Notes: generated from the sequence alone by a model not told the origin. A DNA stretch of 5,922 nt from Lachnospiraceae bacterium (GCA_017391465.1 JAFOYH010000124.1:1-5922); one strand, 5' to 3'. Shown: positions 1 through 5,922, numbered from the stretch's first letter. Numbers and translations are program-made.

Positions 1-321
1 CACATTATTCTCTGGGTTTGTGTTCATAATCGATAATTGGATATAGCTAACCACATCTGTAATAATCGTTGCTAAACCAATCGAATAAATTATAGGCTTG
101 CTCTTTCTTTTACCAATATCAAATTTACCATATGCCGCCGTCATGCCCAAACCTACAGCAACAAACATTAACAATGTTACCGCAAGGGTTCGAGATGGTC
201 TCAACAATTGGGGATTTGGAATCGAAAAAACACCTATAAAAGCAAGCAGTAATAACGCATATAACAAAGTTTTCCATAACATAAAAATTGTATTTTGTAA
301 TTCTAAAATAATCTTTTTCAT
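1..321 (-). CDS. Partial membrane protein, probable N-terminus of a polyprenyl-phosphate sugar transferase (exopolysaccharide/capsule initiation)
   Basis: The frame is open from an ATG at 321 to the window edge, giving 107 residues with no stop, so the C-terminal part is outside. Seen: a short basic start (MKK), three hydrophobic stretches at about residues 15-36, 46-64 and 79-98, and a loop reading YGKFDIGKRKSKP (64-76) between the second and third, followed by TDVVSYIQLSIMN. This layout and loop resemble, from memory, the membrane anchor of Firmicute sugar transferases that load the first sugar phosphate onto undecaprenyl phosphate at the inner membrane; the catalytic domain that would prove it is not in view. 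No strong Shine-Dalgarno precedes the ATG (only GAG 8 bases upstream); an in-frame GTG at 357 is an alternative start. GC is 106 of 321 bases (33%), lower than in recD2, as is common for surface polysaccharide loci. It could be another multi-spanning protein. That it is a coding gene is fairly sure; the function is moderate. Confidence 0.62.
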   Translation of the reverse strand, partial: MKKIILELQNTIFMLWKTLLYALLLLAFIGVFSIPNPQLLRPSRTLAVTLLMFVAVGLGMTAAYGKFDIGKRKSKPIIYSIGLATIITDVVSYIQLSIMNTNPENNV

Positions 322-371
322 TCTTATATCTCGTATTCTTTCTAAAAAAACGCACACTAGTCCATAATATT

Positions 372-400
372 ATTCTATATCATATCATAATATACCTCAA
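372..400 (-). promoter_or_regulatory. Putative sigma-A promoter for the left-edge membrane protein gene
   Basis: On the minus strand a TTGAGG (400-395) and a TAGAAT (377-372) are separated by exactly 17 bases, matching 4/6 and 5/6 of the vegetative consensus. Transcription would begin near 365, leaving a leader of about 44 bases before the ATG at 321. The region is very AT-rich, so chance matches are likely. Its position between recD2 and a new gene supports it. Confidence 0.4.
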
Positions 401-433
401 AATTCTACCCATGTACTGGATTATAAACAGTAA

Positions 434-456
434 AATATTGCATAAAACCCAATATT
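434..456 (-). terminator. Weak AT-rich hairpin just after recD2, possible terminator
   Basis: A perfect 7-bp inverted repeat, AATATTG (434-440) and CAATATT (450-456) with a 9-base loop, begins one base past the recD2 stop codon. On the minus strand the stem runs into a short TTTT that overlaps its foot. With only one G-C pair and almost no T-tail it would be a poor intrinsic terminator, so readthrough into the next gene is plausible. Confidence 0.28.
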
Positions 457-457
457 A

Positions 458-2665
458 TTACACCTCATTCAGCCACTTCCCAAGCGAACTATACCGCATC
501 TGCTGCCGTTCGTTCTGAATCATCCGGCTCACCGTCTGCTCACTTCCCACAATCGCCACACATTTCTTCGCACGTGTCACGCCCGTATATAATATATTCC
601 GATTGAACAGCATCCTTGGCCCTGTTAAAAGCGGCATAACCACCGCCGGATACTCCGACCCTTGAGATTTATGTACAGTGACTGCATAAGCCAGTTCCAG
701 TTCATCCAACTGATTGAATGGATAAATAATCTTACGACCTTCATCGAATTCTACCGTCATCTGTTCTGCAAAGAAGTTAATCTCAAGAACCTTTCCCATA
801 TCCCCGTTAAAGACACCTACGCCTTTTTCCACAGGGATATTATAACGGTCAGTGATCTCCCATTCCAACTGGTAATTATTTTTAATCTGCATGACCTTAT
901 CACCCTCACGGAAAAGCCGCTCGCCAATTTCTTTTTCACGCTTCGACTCATCTTTAGGGTTTAAGTATTCCTGAAGCAATTTATTTAATCGCTCGACACC
1001 AAGTTCGCCTTTTCGCATCGGTGTGAGCACCTGAATCTCATTCGATGCCGCACCTACATTTTTCGGCAAAATATCACGCACCAGTGCAATCAATACGCCT
1101 TGTATATCCGTCGCCTGATAACGTTTCAAACAGAAAAAGTCCGTTGTCTTTACGTTCAGATCCAGTTCTTCACCGTCATTGATCTTATGTGCATTTTTGA
1201 TAATGGCACTTTCCATCGCCTGACGGAAAATCTTGGTTAATTTAACCACATTAAAACAATGAGAATTGATAATATCTTTTAAAACATTGCCAGGGCCAAC
1301 ACTTGGCAGCTGATTCACATCACCCACCATGATAAGCCGTGTTCCCGGCATAATAGCTTTTAACAGAGCATTCATAAGATGAATATCCACCATAGACATC
1401 TCATCAATAATGATGACATCCGTTTCCAGCGGATTCTGTTCGTTGCGTTCAAAATGACTTCCCACACCATCATCCGGTCCGCCGGTAAGTTCAAGCATTC
1501 GATGGATGGTCTGCGCCTCATAGCCCGTCGCTTCTGTCATACGTTTTGCCGCACGTCCTGTTGGTGCTGCCAAACGTATATCCAGACCTTCATTTTCGAA
1601 AAAATGAATAATCGCATTGATGGTAGTTGTTTTACCCGTACCCGGTCCGCCAGTAATGACAAGGACACCGTTTCGTGCCGCTTCAATCACCGCCGTGCGC
1701 TGCATATCATCCAGTTCAATCTCTTCCGCCTTTTCAATACGTTCAATCTGTTTTTCTGCTGCACGCAAAGGCACATCATAACGGATATTTAGATTTTTAA
1801 GCATCCGCGCTGTACTGAGTTCCAGATAATAATACGCCGAAGCATACACCACCTGTTCTTCATCGATTTTTTTTAGAATAATCTTCTTATCAATGGACAG
1901 ATTCATCAATTGTCGTTCCACGATCTCACCATCAATTTCAAGAATTTCTGCCGCCTGACGTTTCAATTCATCCACCGGCAAATACACATGACCATTCATA
2001 CTTGCCTGCAAAAGCACGTAGATCACACCGCTTCGAATACGATAATCCGATTCCATACCAATACCGGCACGTCGAGCAATATCGTCCGCAAGGCGAAAGC
2101 CGATGCCGGATACATCTTCTGCAAGCTGATACGGATTTTCTCGAATAATATCGTATAGTCTGCTTCCGTATTCATTATAAATTTTTACTGCATAGGCTGT
2201 GCTGATACCGTATTTTCCAAGAAACATCATGGCCTGACGCATATCCTGTTTGTCATGAAACTGTTTATAAATCTCCTGTGCCTTGCGCTCACTAATCCCT
2301 TTAATTTCCGCAAGACGTTCCGGTTCATTCTCTATAATACGAAAACTGTCTTCTTTAAATTTTTTTACAATACGGCTGGCCAATGACGGACCAATCCCTT
2401 TAATGGCTCCCGATGCCAGATACCGTTCAATGGAGAAAAGATCTTCCGGTGCCTCAATGGAAAAAGAAGCAATGCGAAACTGCCGTCCATAGGTTCCATG
2501 TTCCACATAGTCTCCTTCGGCTTTGATGTACTCCCCTTCATTCACCATGGCCATGGTTCCTGTACAGGTCACTTCATCGCCCTGGCACATGAGTGACAGA
2601 ACCGTATATCCATTATTCTCATTATGATAAACAATATGTTCTACAAGACCATGTAAGGTTTCCAT
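458..2665 (-). CDS. recD2: RecD2-type ATP-dependent 5'-3' DNA helicase (RecD-like, YrrC family)
   Basis: A 735-residue superfamily 1B helicase, the usual size for RecD2, acting in the cytoplasm in DNA repair and recombination independently of RecBC. Order of parts: N-terminal OB-like domain (about 1-75); helix-hairpin-helix segments around 86-103 (GAIKGIGPSLASRI), 111-132 (IKGISERKAQEI) and 187-197; then the motor. Visible motifs are Walker A GGPGTGKTT (339-347, Lys345), motif Ia APTGRAAK (367-374), Walker B IIIDEMS (418-424, Asp421/Glu422), motif III GDVNQLPSVGPG (448-459), motif IV FRQ (480-482), an SH3-like insertion (about 616-661), motif V AYAVTVHKSQGSE (659-671) and motif VI YTGVTRAK (693-700, Arg698). 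All catalytic elements are intact. The ATG at 2665 is preferred over the in-frame TTG at 2683 because GGAGAGG lies 9 bases before the ATG and overlaps the TTG. It has its own promoter and sits alone between mreB and the left-edge gene. Confidence 0.96.
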   Translation of the reverse strand: METLHGLVEHIVYHNENNGYTVLSLMCQGDEVTCTGTMAMVNEGEYIKAEGDYVEHGTYGRQFRIASFSIEAPEDLFSIERYLASGAIKGIGPSLASRIVKKFKEDSFRIIENEPERLAEIKGISERKAQEIYKQFHDKQDMRQAMMFLGKYGISTAYAVKIYNEYGSRLYDIIRENPYQLAEDVSGIGFRLADDIARRAGIGMESDYRIRSGVIYVLLQASMNGHVYLPVDELKRQAAEILEIDGEIVERQLMNLSIDKKIILKKIDEEQVVYASAYYYLELSTARMLKNLNIRYDVPLRAAEKQIERIEKAEEIELDDMQRTAVIEAARNGVLVITGGPGTGKTTTINAIIHFFENEGLDIRLAAPTGRAAKRMTEATGYEAQTIHRMLELTGGPDDGVGSHFERNEQNPLETDVIIIDEMSMVDIHLMNALLKAIMPGTRLIMVGDVNQLPSVGPGNVLKDIINSHCFNVVKLTKIFRQAMESAIIKNAHKINDGEELDLNVKTTDFFCLKRYQATDIQGVLIALVRDILPKNVGAASNEIQVLTPMRKGELGVERLNKLLQEYLNPKDESKREKEIGERLFREGDKVMQIKNNYQLEWEITDRYNIPVEKGVGVFNGDMGKVLEINFFAEQMTVEFDEGRKIIYPFNQLDELELAYAVTVHKSQGSEYPAVVMPLLTGPRMLFNRNILYTGVTRAKKCVAIVGSEQTVSRMIQNERQQMRYSSLGKWLNEV

Positions 2666-2674
2666 TCGTTTCTT

Positions 2675-2681
2675 CCTCTCC
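2675..2681 (-). promoter_or_regulatory. Ribosome binding site that fixes the recD2 start
   Basis: GGAGAGG on the minus strand stands 9 bases before the ATG at 2665. The upstream in-frame TTG at 2683-2681 overlaps this site and has no comparable site of its own, so the six extra N-terminal residues of the longer reading (MERKKR) are probably not made. Confidence 0.75.
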
Positions 2682-2697
2682 AATACATTATCTTTTA

Positions 2698-2706
2698 ATT
2701 ATACCA
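2698..2706 (-). promoter_or_regulatory. Extended -10 promoter for recD2
   Basis: TGGTATAAT on the minus strand is a perfect TATAAT (2703-2698) with the TGn extension. At 17-base spacing the -35 position reads TTCGGG (2726-2721), a poor match, so the promoter would rely on the extended -10. Transcription would start near 2691, giving a leader of about 26 bases that contains the GGAGAGG site. It lies just past the mreB terminator, which makes recD2 an independent unit. Confidence 0.62.
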
Positions 2707-2730
2707 CAAATCAGACGACCCCCGAAACAT

Positions 2731-2771
2731 AAAACAGGCTGAAAGCATAGTTCTCCTATATACTTTCAGCC
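2731..2771 (-). terminator. Intrinsic terminator of mreB
   Basis: Starting 6 bases after the mreB stop, the minus-strand RNA can form a 13-bp stem, GGCUGAAAGUAUA with UAUGCUUUCAGCC, closed by the 9-base loop UAGGAGAAC and followed by UGUUUUAUGUUU. One pair (2762/2746) is a U·G wobble that pairs only in minus-strand RNA, which agrees with mreB being the gene terminated. Confidence 0.85.
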
Positions 2772-2777
2772 CCCATA

Positions 2778-3779
2778 TTATTTTTCTTTATCGCCTTTTT
2801 TAACTTCTGTGAATTCTGTGTATCTTCCTGTCCCAATAGCTACAACAGAAATCGGATCATCCACCAAACGTGTACGGATACCTGTAATCTGCTCGATCAG
2901 ACGGTCCATACCGTAAAGCATACTTCCGCCACCGGATAAAATAATTCCATTAATTGCGATATCCGCCGATAATTCCGGAGGTGTTTCTTCCAAAACCTTG
3001 TGAATTCCGGAAATAATCTGTGTCAGACCGTTTTCAAACGCTTTACGTGTTTCAGATGAACTGATTACAACGGTTTTTGGCAAACCTGTTAAGACGTTGC
3101 GTCCACACACTTCCATGGTTTCATCCACTTCTCTCGGATAAGCTGTCCCGATCTGTTTTTTGATTTCTTCTGCTGTACGTTCACCCACTAAAATCTCATG
3201 TTTTGTACGAAGATAACGAATAATCGCATCATCAAAATCATTGCCTGCTACTTTTAAAGACTGGCTGACAACGGTATCACCATAGGAAATAACCGCGATA
3301 TCTGTTGTTCCACCGCCGATGTCTACAACAATATTCCCTACCGGTTTTGTAATGTCAATACCAGCCCCAAGTGCTGCCGCAATCGGTTCTTCGATAACGA
3401 TAACATCACGGGCACCTGCTTCCATCGTTGCATCGACAACTGCACGTTTTTCAACCTCTGTGACACCGCTTGGCACACATACAGTAATACGCGGACGCCA
3501 GAATGTCTTACGCCCAACCGCTTTATGAATAAAATATCTTAACATTTTTTCAGTAATTGTATAATCCGAAATAACGCCCTGACGCAACGGATGTACAGCC
3601 ACAATATTCCCCGGTGTACGTCCGATCATGTCACGGGCTTCTTCACCAATACTCTTAATCTCATTCGTGTCTCTGTCATAAGCCACAACGGATGGCTCAT
3701 GAAGAACAACGCCTGTTCCTCTTATATACACAAGAACACTGTCTGTTCCCAAATCGATTCCTATATCAGTTGCTAACAT
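2778..3779 (-). CDS. mreB: MreB/Mbl-family rod shape-determining actin homologue
   Basis: A 333-residue bacterial actin that polymerises on ATP at the inner face of the membrane and guides the lateral cell-wall synthesis machinery. Actin-fold motifs are intact: phosphate-1 loop DIGIDLGTDSV (5-15), GRTPGN (53-58), VPSGVTEVEKRAV (102-114), catalytic-loop EEPIAAALGAG (130-140, Glu131), phosphate-2 loop VVDIGGGTTDIAVIS (151-165), GERTAEEIK (199-207), GLPKT (232-236) and adenosine motif LSGGGSML (281-288). Phe93-Trp94 fall where the hydrophobic membrane-insertion loop sits in MreB. The N-terminus begins almost directly at the fold, as in Mbl, while VPSG and EEPIAAA look MreB-like, so the MreB-versus-Mbl name is uncertain. 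The phosphate-1 loop has DLGTDS where B. subtilis MreB has DLGTAN. No mreC or mreD adjoins it within view; a terminator follows it and its own promoter and GGGG-type ribosome site precede it, so it appears monocistronic. Confidence 0.95.
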   Translation of the reverse strand: MLATDIGIDLGTDSVLVYIRGTGVVLHEPSVVAYDRDTNEIKSIGEEARDMIGRTPGNIVAVHPLRQGVISDYTITEKMLRYFIHKAVGRKTFWRPRITVCVPSGVTEVEKRAVVDATMEAGARDVIVIEEPIAAALGAGIDITKPVGNIVVDIGGGTTDIAVISYGDTVVSQSLKVAGNDFDDAIIRYLRTKHEILVGERTAEEIKKQIGTAYPREVDETMEVCGRNVLTGLPKTVVISSSETRKAFENGLTQIISGIHKVLEETPPELSADIAINGIILSGGGSMLYGMDRLIEQITGIRTRLVDDPISVVAIGTGRYTEFTEVKKGDKEK

Positions 3780-3785
3780 ATGTGT

Positions 3786-3792
3786 CCCCTTT
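3786..3792 (-). promoter_or_regulatory. Ribosome binding site of mreB
   Basis: AAAGGGG on the minus strand sits 6 bases before the ATG at 3779, a good purine-rich match at workable spacing that supports this start. Confidence 0.6.
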
Positions 3793-3818
3793 CATTCTTT
3801 TTGCTTTCGCTTTTATAT

Positions 3819-3847
3819 ATTATAACTGATTTTGTAGAAATTACCAC
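3819..3847 (-). promoter_or_regulatory. Putative sigma-A promoter of mreB
   Basis: A perfect TATAAT (3824-3819) on the minus strand lies 17 bases after GTGGTA (3847-3842), which matches only 3/6 of TTGACA. Transcription would begin near 3812 and leave a leader of about 33 bases. The -35 element directly abuts the T-tail of the copZ terminator, so the two signals are packed back to back. Confidence 0.55.
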
Positions 3848-3850
3848 TAG

Positions 3851-3913
3851 AAATATATAAAAATAAGTTATCCTCGAAAGCTAAAAAAACGCTTTCGAGG
3901 ATAACTTATTTTT
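3851..3913 (-). terminator. Strong hairpin terminator of the copA-copZ operon
   Basis: The arms 3859-3881 and 3891-3913 are perfectly complementary over 23 bp, with a 9-base loop at 3882-3890 (minus strand GTTTTTTTA). The core CCTCGAAAGC/GCTTTCGAGG is GC-rich and the outer part AT-rich, and the minus-strand product runs into TTATTTTTATATATTT, the usual intrinsic-terminator layout. The plus strand also ends in a T-run (TTATTTTTTTC), so the element could stop transcription in either direction. It lies 38 bases past the copZ stop. Confidence 0.92.
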
Positions 3914-3951
3914 TTCTTAATATACTCGCTTATTTAATTTGGACGAATATC

Positions 3952-4149
3952 CTACTGAATTCCTTTTACTTCAAATCCGGCATCATCAATGGCTGCTTTT
4001 AAAGCTTCAGCATCGTATGCACCTTCGAATGTTGCACATTTGTCTTCAAGACTTACATTGATGTCTTTTACACCAAGTCCTTCTAATGCTTCTGTAACAT
4101 GAGCAACACATTTCATACATCCCATACCTTCGATCATAACCTTTGTCAT
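3952..4149 (-). CDS. copZ: CopZ-like copper chaperone (single heavy-metal-associated domain)
   Basis: A 65-residue protein consisting of one HMA (ferredoxin-like) domain. The metal-binding loop is EGMGCMKCVAHV (7-18), with Cys11 and Cys14 forming the MxCxxC pair expected to hold Cu(I). The rest follows the domain pattern: VTEALEGLGV helix, a VSLEDKCATF strand with a third Cys38, and LKAAIDDAGFEV helix and strand. Length matches known CopZ proteins (about 65-70). Family knowledge: such proteins carry Cu(I) in the cytosol and hand it to CopA or to a copper-sensing regulator. The gene begins 30 bases after the copA stop and ends before a strong terminator, so it is most likely co-transcribed with copA. 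The ATG at 4149 is preferred to an in-frame ATG at 4170, because AAGGAGG lies inside the longer reading, 8 bases before the second ATG. A mercuric or other soft-metal role is possible but less likely given the partner. Confidence 0.88.
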   Translation of the reverse strand: MTKVMIEGMGCMKCVAHVTEALEGLGVKDINVSLEDKCATFEGAYDAEALKAAIDDAGFEVKGIQ

Positions 4150-4157
4150 TTCAAATT

Positions 4158-4164
4158 CCTCCTT
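4158..4164 (-). promoter_or_regulatory. Ribosome binding site that fixes the copZ start
   Basis: A consensus AAGGAGG on the minus strand ends 8 bases before the ATG at 4149. It lies downstream of the alternative ATG at 4170 and so argues for the 65-residue product rather than the 72-residue reading. Confidence 0.8.
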
Positions 4165-4179
4165 ATTCATATTTATCGT

Positions 4180-5922
4180 TTATTTTTGAATGCCGATATA
4201 TTCATATCCGGCCTTTTCAATCACTGCTTTCAGTTCATCCTCCGAAACTTCTTCATTCAGGGAAATGACAGCCGTACCTGCATTCCAATCCGTCGCTGCC
4301 TCGTTGATCTGCGGCATCTTTTCAAGGGCTTTTTTAACCATTTTTTCACAGTGTCCGCACATCATACCTTCAATTTCAAGAACTTTAAAAATCACCGGGG
4401 GGTCTTCCTCCACTGGCCGCATAGATTCTACAACCTCATGGATGTCCACACTTTCGATCTTTTTATCTTTTGCTGTACTGTGAAGTTTAAACAGATTCAA
4501 CCTCAACGCGTTAGAAACCACACAGAAGCTGGATAAGCTCATAGCAGCAGCCCCAAACATCGGATTGAGCTGCCATCCAAAAATCGGAATCCATACGCCT
4601 GCTGCCAGTGGAATACCAATGACATTATAGAAAAATGCCCAGAACAGATTTTCATGAATATTTTTAAGGGTTGCGCGGCTCATGCGAATAGCCGCAGGCA
4701 CATCACTCAATCGGCTCTTCATCAATACCACATCTGCTGCATCAATGGCGATGTCTGTTCCTGCTCCAATGGCAATGCCCATATCTGCACGGGTCAGTGC
4801 CGGCGCGTCATTGATTCCATCGCCCACCATGGCAACCTTGCCTTTTTCTTTCAAAGCACGGATCACGCTTTCCTTGCCATCCGGAAGAACCCCTGCAATC
4901 ACTTCATCCACGCCCGCCTGTTTGCCAATGGCTTTTGCGGTGCGTTCGTTGTCACCGGTCAACATGACAACTTTAATGCCCATGTTTTGAAGTTCCTTCA
5001 CTGCCTGCGGACTGTCTTCTTTAATAACATCCGCAACTGCGATGATGCCTAAAAGTTTACCACTTTTTCCAAAGAACAACGGTGTTTTTCCTTCTTCTGC
5101 AAGTACCTCCGATCGTTTCTGAAGATTATCGGAAATCATCATCTGACCTTTAATAAACTTAAAACTTCCACCGACTAACATTTCACCATCGAATTTAGCC
5201 CTTAACCCATTACCCGGAAGCGCTGTAAAATCTGTGACTTCTTCGACCGCGATCTGTTTTTCATCTCCATATTGAAGAATAGCTCGCGCCAGCGGATGCT
5301 CGCTTTTCTTTTCAAGGGCATAGGCATAGGTTAACAATTCTTCTTCAGACACTCCGTCCATAGGAATCATGTCTGTCACCTTCGGTTCACCGCTGGTAAT
5401 CGTCCCTGTTTTATCCAATGCCACAATCTGAACTTTTCCCGTTTCTTCAAGAGAAACTGCTGTTTTAAACAAGATACCATGTTTGGCCCCCATACCATTA
5501 CCAACCATAATGGCTACCGGTGTGGCAAGCCCTAACGCACATGGACAACTGATAACCAGAACAGAAATACCTCTCGCCAATGCAAAACCAAATGATTGAC
5601 CTGCAATCATCCATACAATCGTCGTAATGACCGCAATAGTAATCACTGCAGGCACAAAGATACCGGATACTCTATCGGCCACTTTTGCAATCGGTGCTTT
5701 CGTAGCCGCCGCATCACTGACCATCTTAATAATCTGGGATAAAGTTGTATCTTCTCCAACTCGAGTCGCTTCACAACGAATAAAGCCGGATTGATTCACG
5801 GTCGCCGCCGAAACAAGGTCGCCCACCTCTTTATCAACCGGAATACTCTCTCCTGTAAGTGCCGATTCATTGACCGCACTATGACCTTCTAAAATCACAC
5901 CATCCACCGGAATATTCTCTCC
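4180..5922 (-). CDS. copA: Partial copper-exporting P1B-type ATPase (CopA) with C-terminal HMA domain
   Basis: The last 580 residues of an integral membrane pump that moves Cu(I) out of the cytoplasm by ATP hydrolysis; the start is beyond the right edge, and the first visible residues GENIPVDG are inside the actuator domain. Counting from them: actuator TGES (23-26); membrane helix about 87-108; helix with the transport site CPC (126-128); phosphorylation motif DKTGT (170-174, Asp170); nucleotide-binding SEHP (207-210) and PGNG (236-239); hinge GDGIND (367-372); helix with YN (432-433); helix with MSLSS (461-465). CPC, YN and MxxSS together are the Cu(I) (P1B-1) signature. A charged linker (about 481-512) leads to an extra HMA domain with GMMCGHC (519-525, Cys522/Cys525), ending in GIQK. 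Missing upstream are presumably helices 1-4, half the actuator and any N-terminal HMA. copZ follows after 30 bases. Promoter and regulator are not visible. Confidence 0.95.
   Translation of the reverse strand, partial: GENIPVDGVILEGHSAVNESALTGESIPVDKEVGDLVSAATVNQSGFIRCEATRVGEDTTLSQIIKMVSDAAATKAPIAKVADRVSGIFVPAVITIAVITTIVWMIAGQSFGFALARGISVLVISCPCALGLATPVAIMVGNGMGAKHGILFKTAVSLEETGKVQIVALDKTGTITSGEPKVTDMIPMDGVSEEELLTYAYALEKKSEHPLARAILQYGDEKQIAVEEVTDFTALPGNGLRAKFDGEMLVGGSFKFIKGQMMISDNLQKRSEVLAEEGKTPLFFGKSGKLLGIIAVADVIKEDSPQAVKELQNMGIKVVMLTGDNERTAKAIGKQAGVDEVIAGVLPDGKESVIRALKEKGKVAMVGDGINDAPALTRADMGIAIGAGTDIAIDAADVVLMKSRLSDVPAAIRMSRATLKNIHENLFWAFFYNVIGIPLAAGVWIPIFGWQLNPMFGAAAMSLSSFCVVSNALRLNLFKLHSTAKDKKIESVDIHEVVESMRPVEEDPPVIFKVLEIEGMMCGHCEKMVKKALEKMPQINEAATDWNAGTAVISLNEEVSEDELKAVIEKAGYEYIGIQK

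Noticed and set aside
98..367. Overlapping small readings on both strands (89 residues plus, 76 residues minus) at the left end
   Set aside because: Both lie over the better-supported partial membrane protein read from 321 to 1 on the minus strand, have unlikely compositions, and lack ribosome sites.
662..2492. Several plus-strand readings of 69-137 residues inside recD2
   Set aside because: They are antisense to an intact, motif-complete helicase gene, and I recognise no domain in them.
3319..3776. Plus-strand readings inside mreB
   Set aside because: Antisense shadows of a conserved actin-family gene, with low-complexity Ser/Thr-rich composition and no recognisable family.
3801..3812. GCGAAAGC in the mreB leader as a regulatory mini-hairpin
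   Set aside because: Only two G-C pairs flank the GAAA, the surrounding bases are A-runs that cannot extend the stem, and it is too small to argue for function.
3859..3913. The 23-bp inverted repeat as a transposon end, attachment site or CRISPR-like unit
   Set aside because: It is a single hairpin directly after an operon, with T-tails and no transposase, direct repeats or repeated copies in the window; a terminator explains it.
4099..5052. Plus-strand readings of 97-145 residues opposite copZ and copA
   Set aside because: Antisense shadows of strongly conserved coding sequence; the His/Phe/Cys-rich composition is typical of reverse-frame artefacts.
1..5922. A hidden novel system (defence island, mobile element, riboswitch or structured RNA, CRISPR array, tRNA)
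   Set aside because: All coding space is filled by recognisable or plausible chromosomal genes, the gaps are short and explained by promoters and terminators, and no repeats or conserved RNA motifs were seen.

Overview
The window reads like an ordinary chromosomal segment of a low-to-moderate GC Firmicute, most probably a Clostridia/Lachnospiraceae-type gut anaerobe. The evidence is a stand-alone RecD2 helicase without RecBC, a Firmicute-style MreB/Mbl protein, strong AGGAGG-like ribosome binding sites, compact T-tailed intrinsic terminators, and a copper ATPase with an extra C-terminal metal-binding domain next to a small CopZ-like chaperone. The family assignment is inference from protein character and cannot be proven here.

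All five genes lie on the minus strand, so transcription runs from high to low coordinates. At 5922-4180 is the C-terminal 580 residues of a Cu(I)-exporting P1B-type ATPase (copA; its 5' part is outside the window). It is followed after 30 bases by a 65-residue copper chaperone-like HMA protein (4149-3952, copZ). The two form a copper-handling operon that ends in a very long, perfect hairpin terminator (3913-3859). A fresh promoter then drives a monocistronic mreB-family gene (3779-2778), which ends in a second clear terminator (2771-2731). An extended -10 promoter follows and drives recD2 (2665-458). After a weak AT-rich hairpin and another putative promoter comes the N-terminal third or so of a membrane protein (321-1, running off the left edge). 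It looks like the membrane anchor of an exopolysaccharide/capsule polyprenyl-phosphate sugar transferase, and it is visibly more AT-rich than its neighbours.

Functionally the window is four independent units: copper efflux (CopA plus CopZ), cell-shape cytoskeleton (MreB), DNA repair/recombination helicase (RecD2), and the start of a probable cell-surface polysaccharide locus. I found no CRISPR array, tRNA, rRNA, insertion sequence, prophage or defence island, and no convincing undescribed system. No gene-free stretch exceeds 300 bases; the longest, 322-457, holds a weak hairpin and a putative promoter. The points most worth a second look are the C-terminal metal-binding domain of CopA and its resemblance to the adjacent CopZ, the 23-bp perfect terminator stem, corrected starts for recD2 and copZ, and the partial gene at the left edge.
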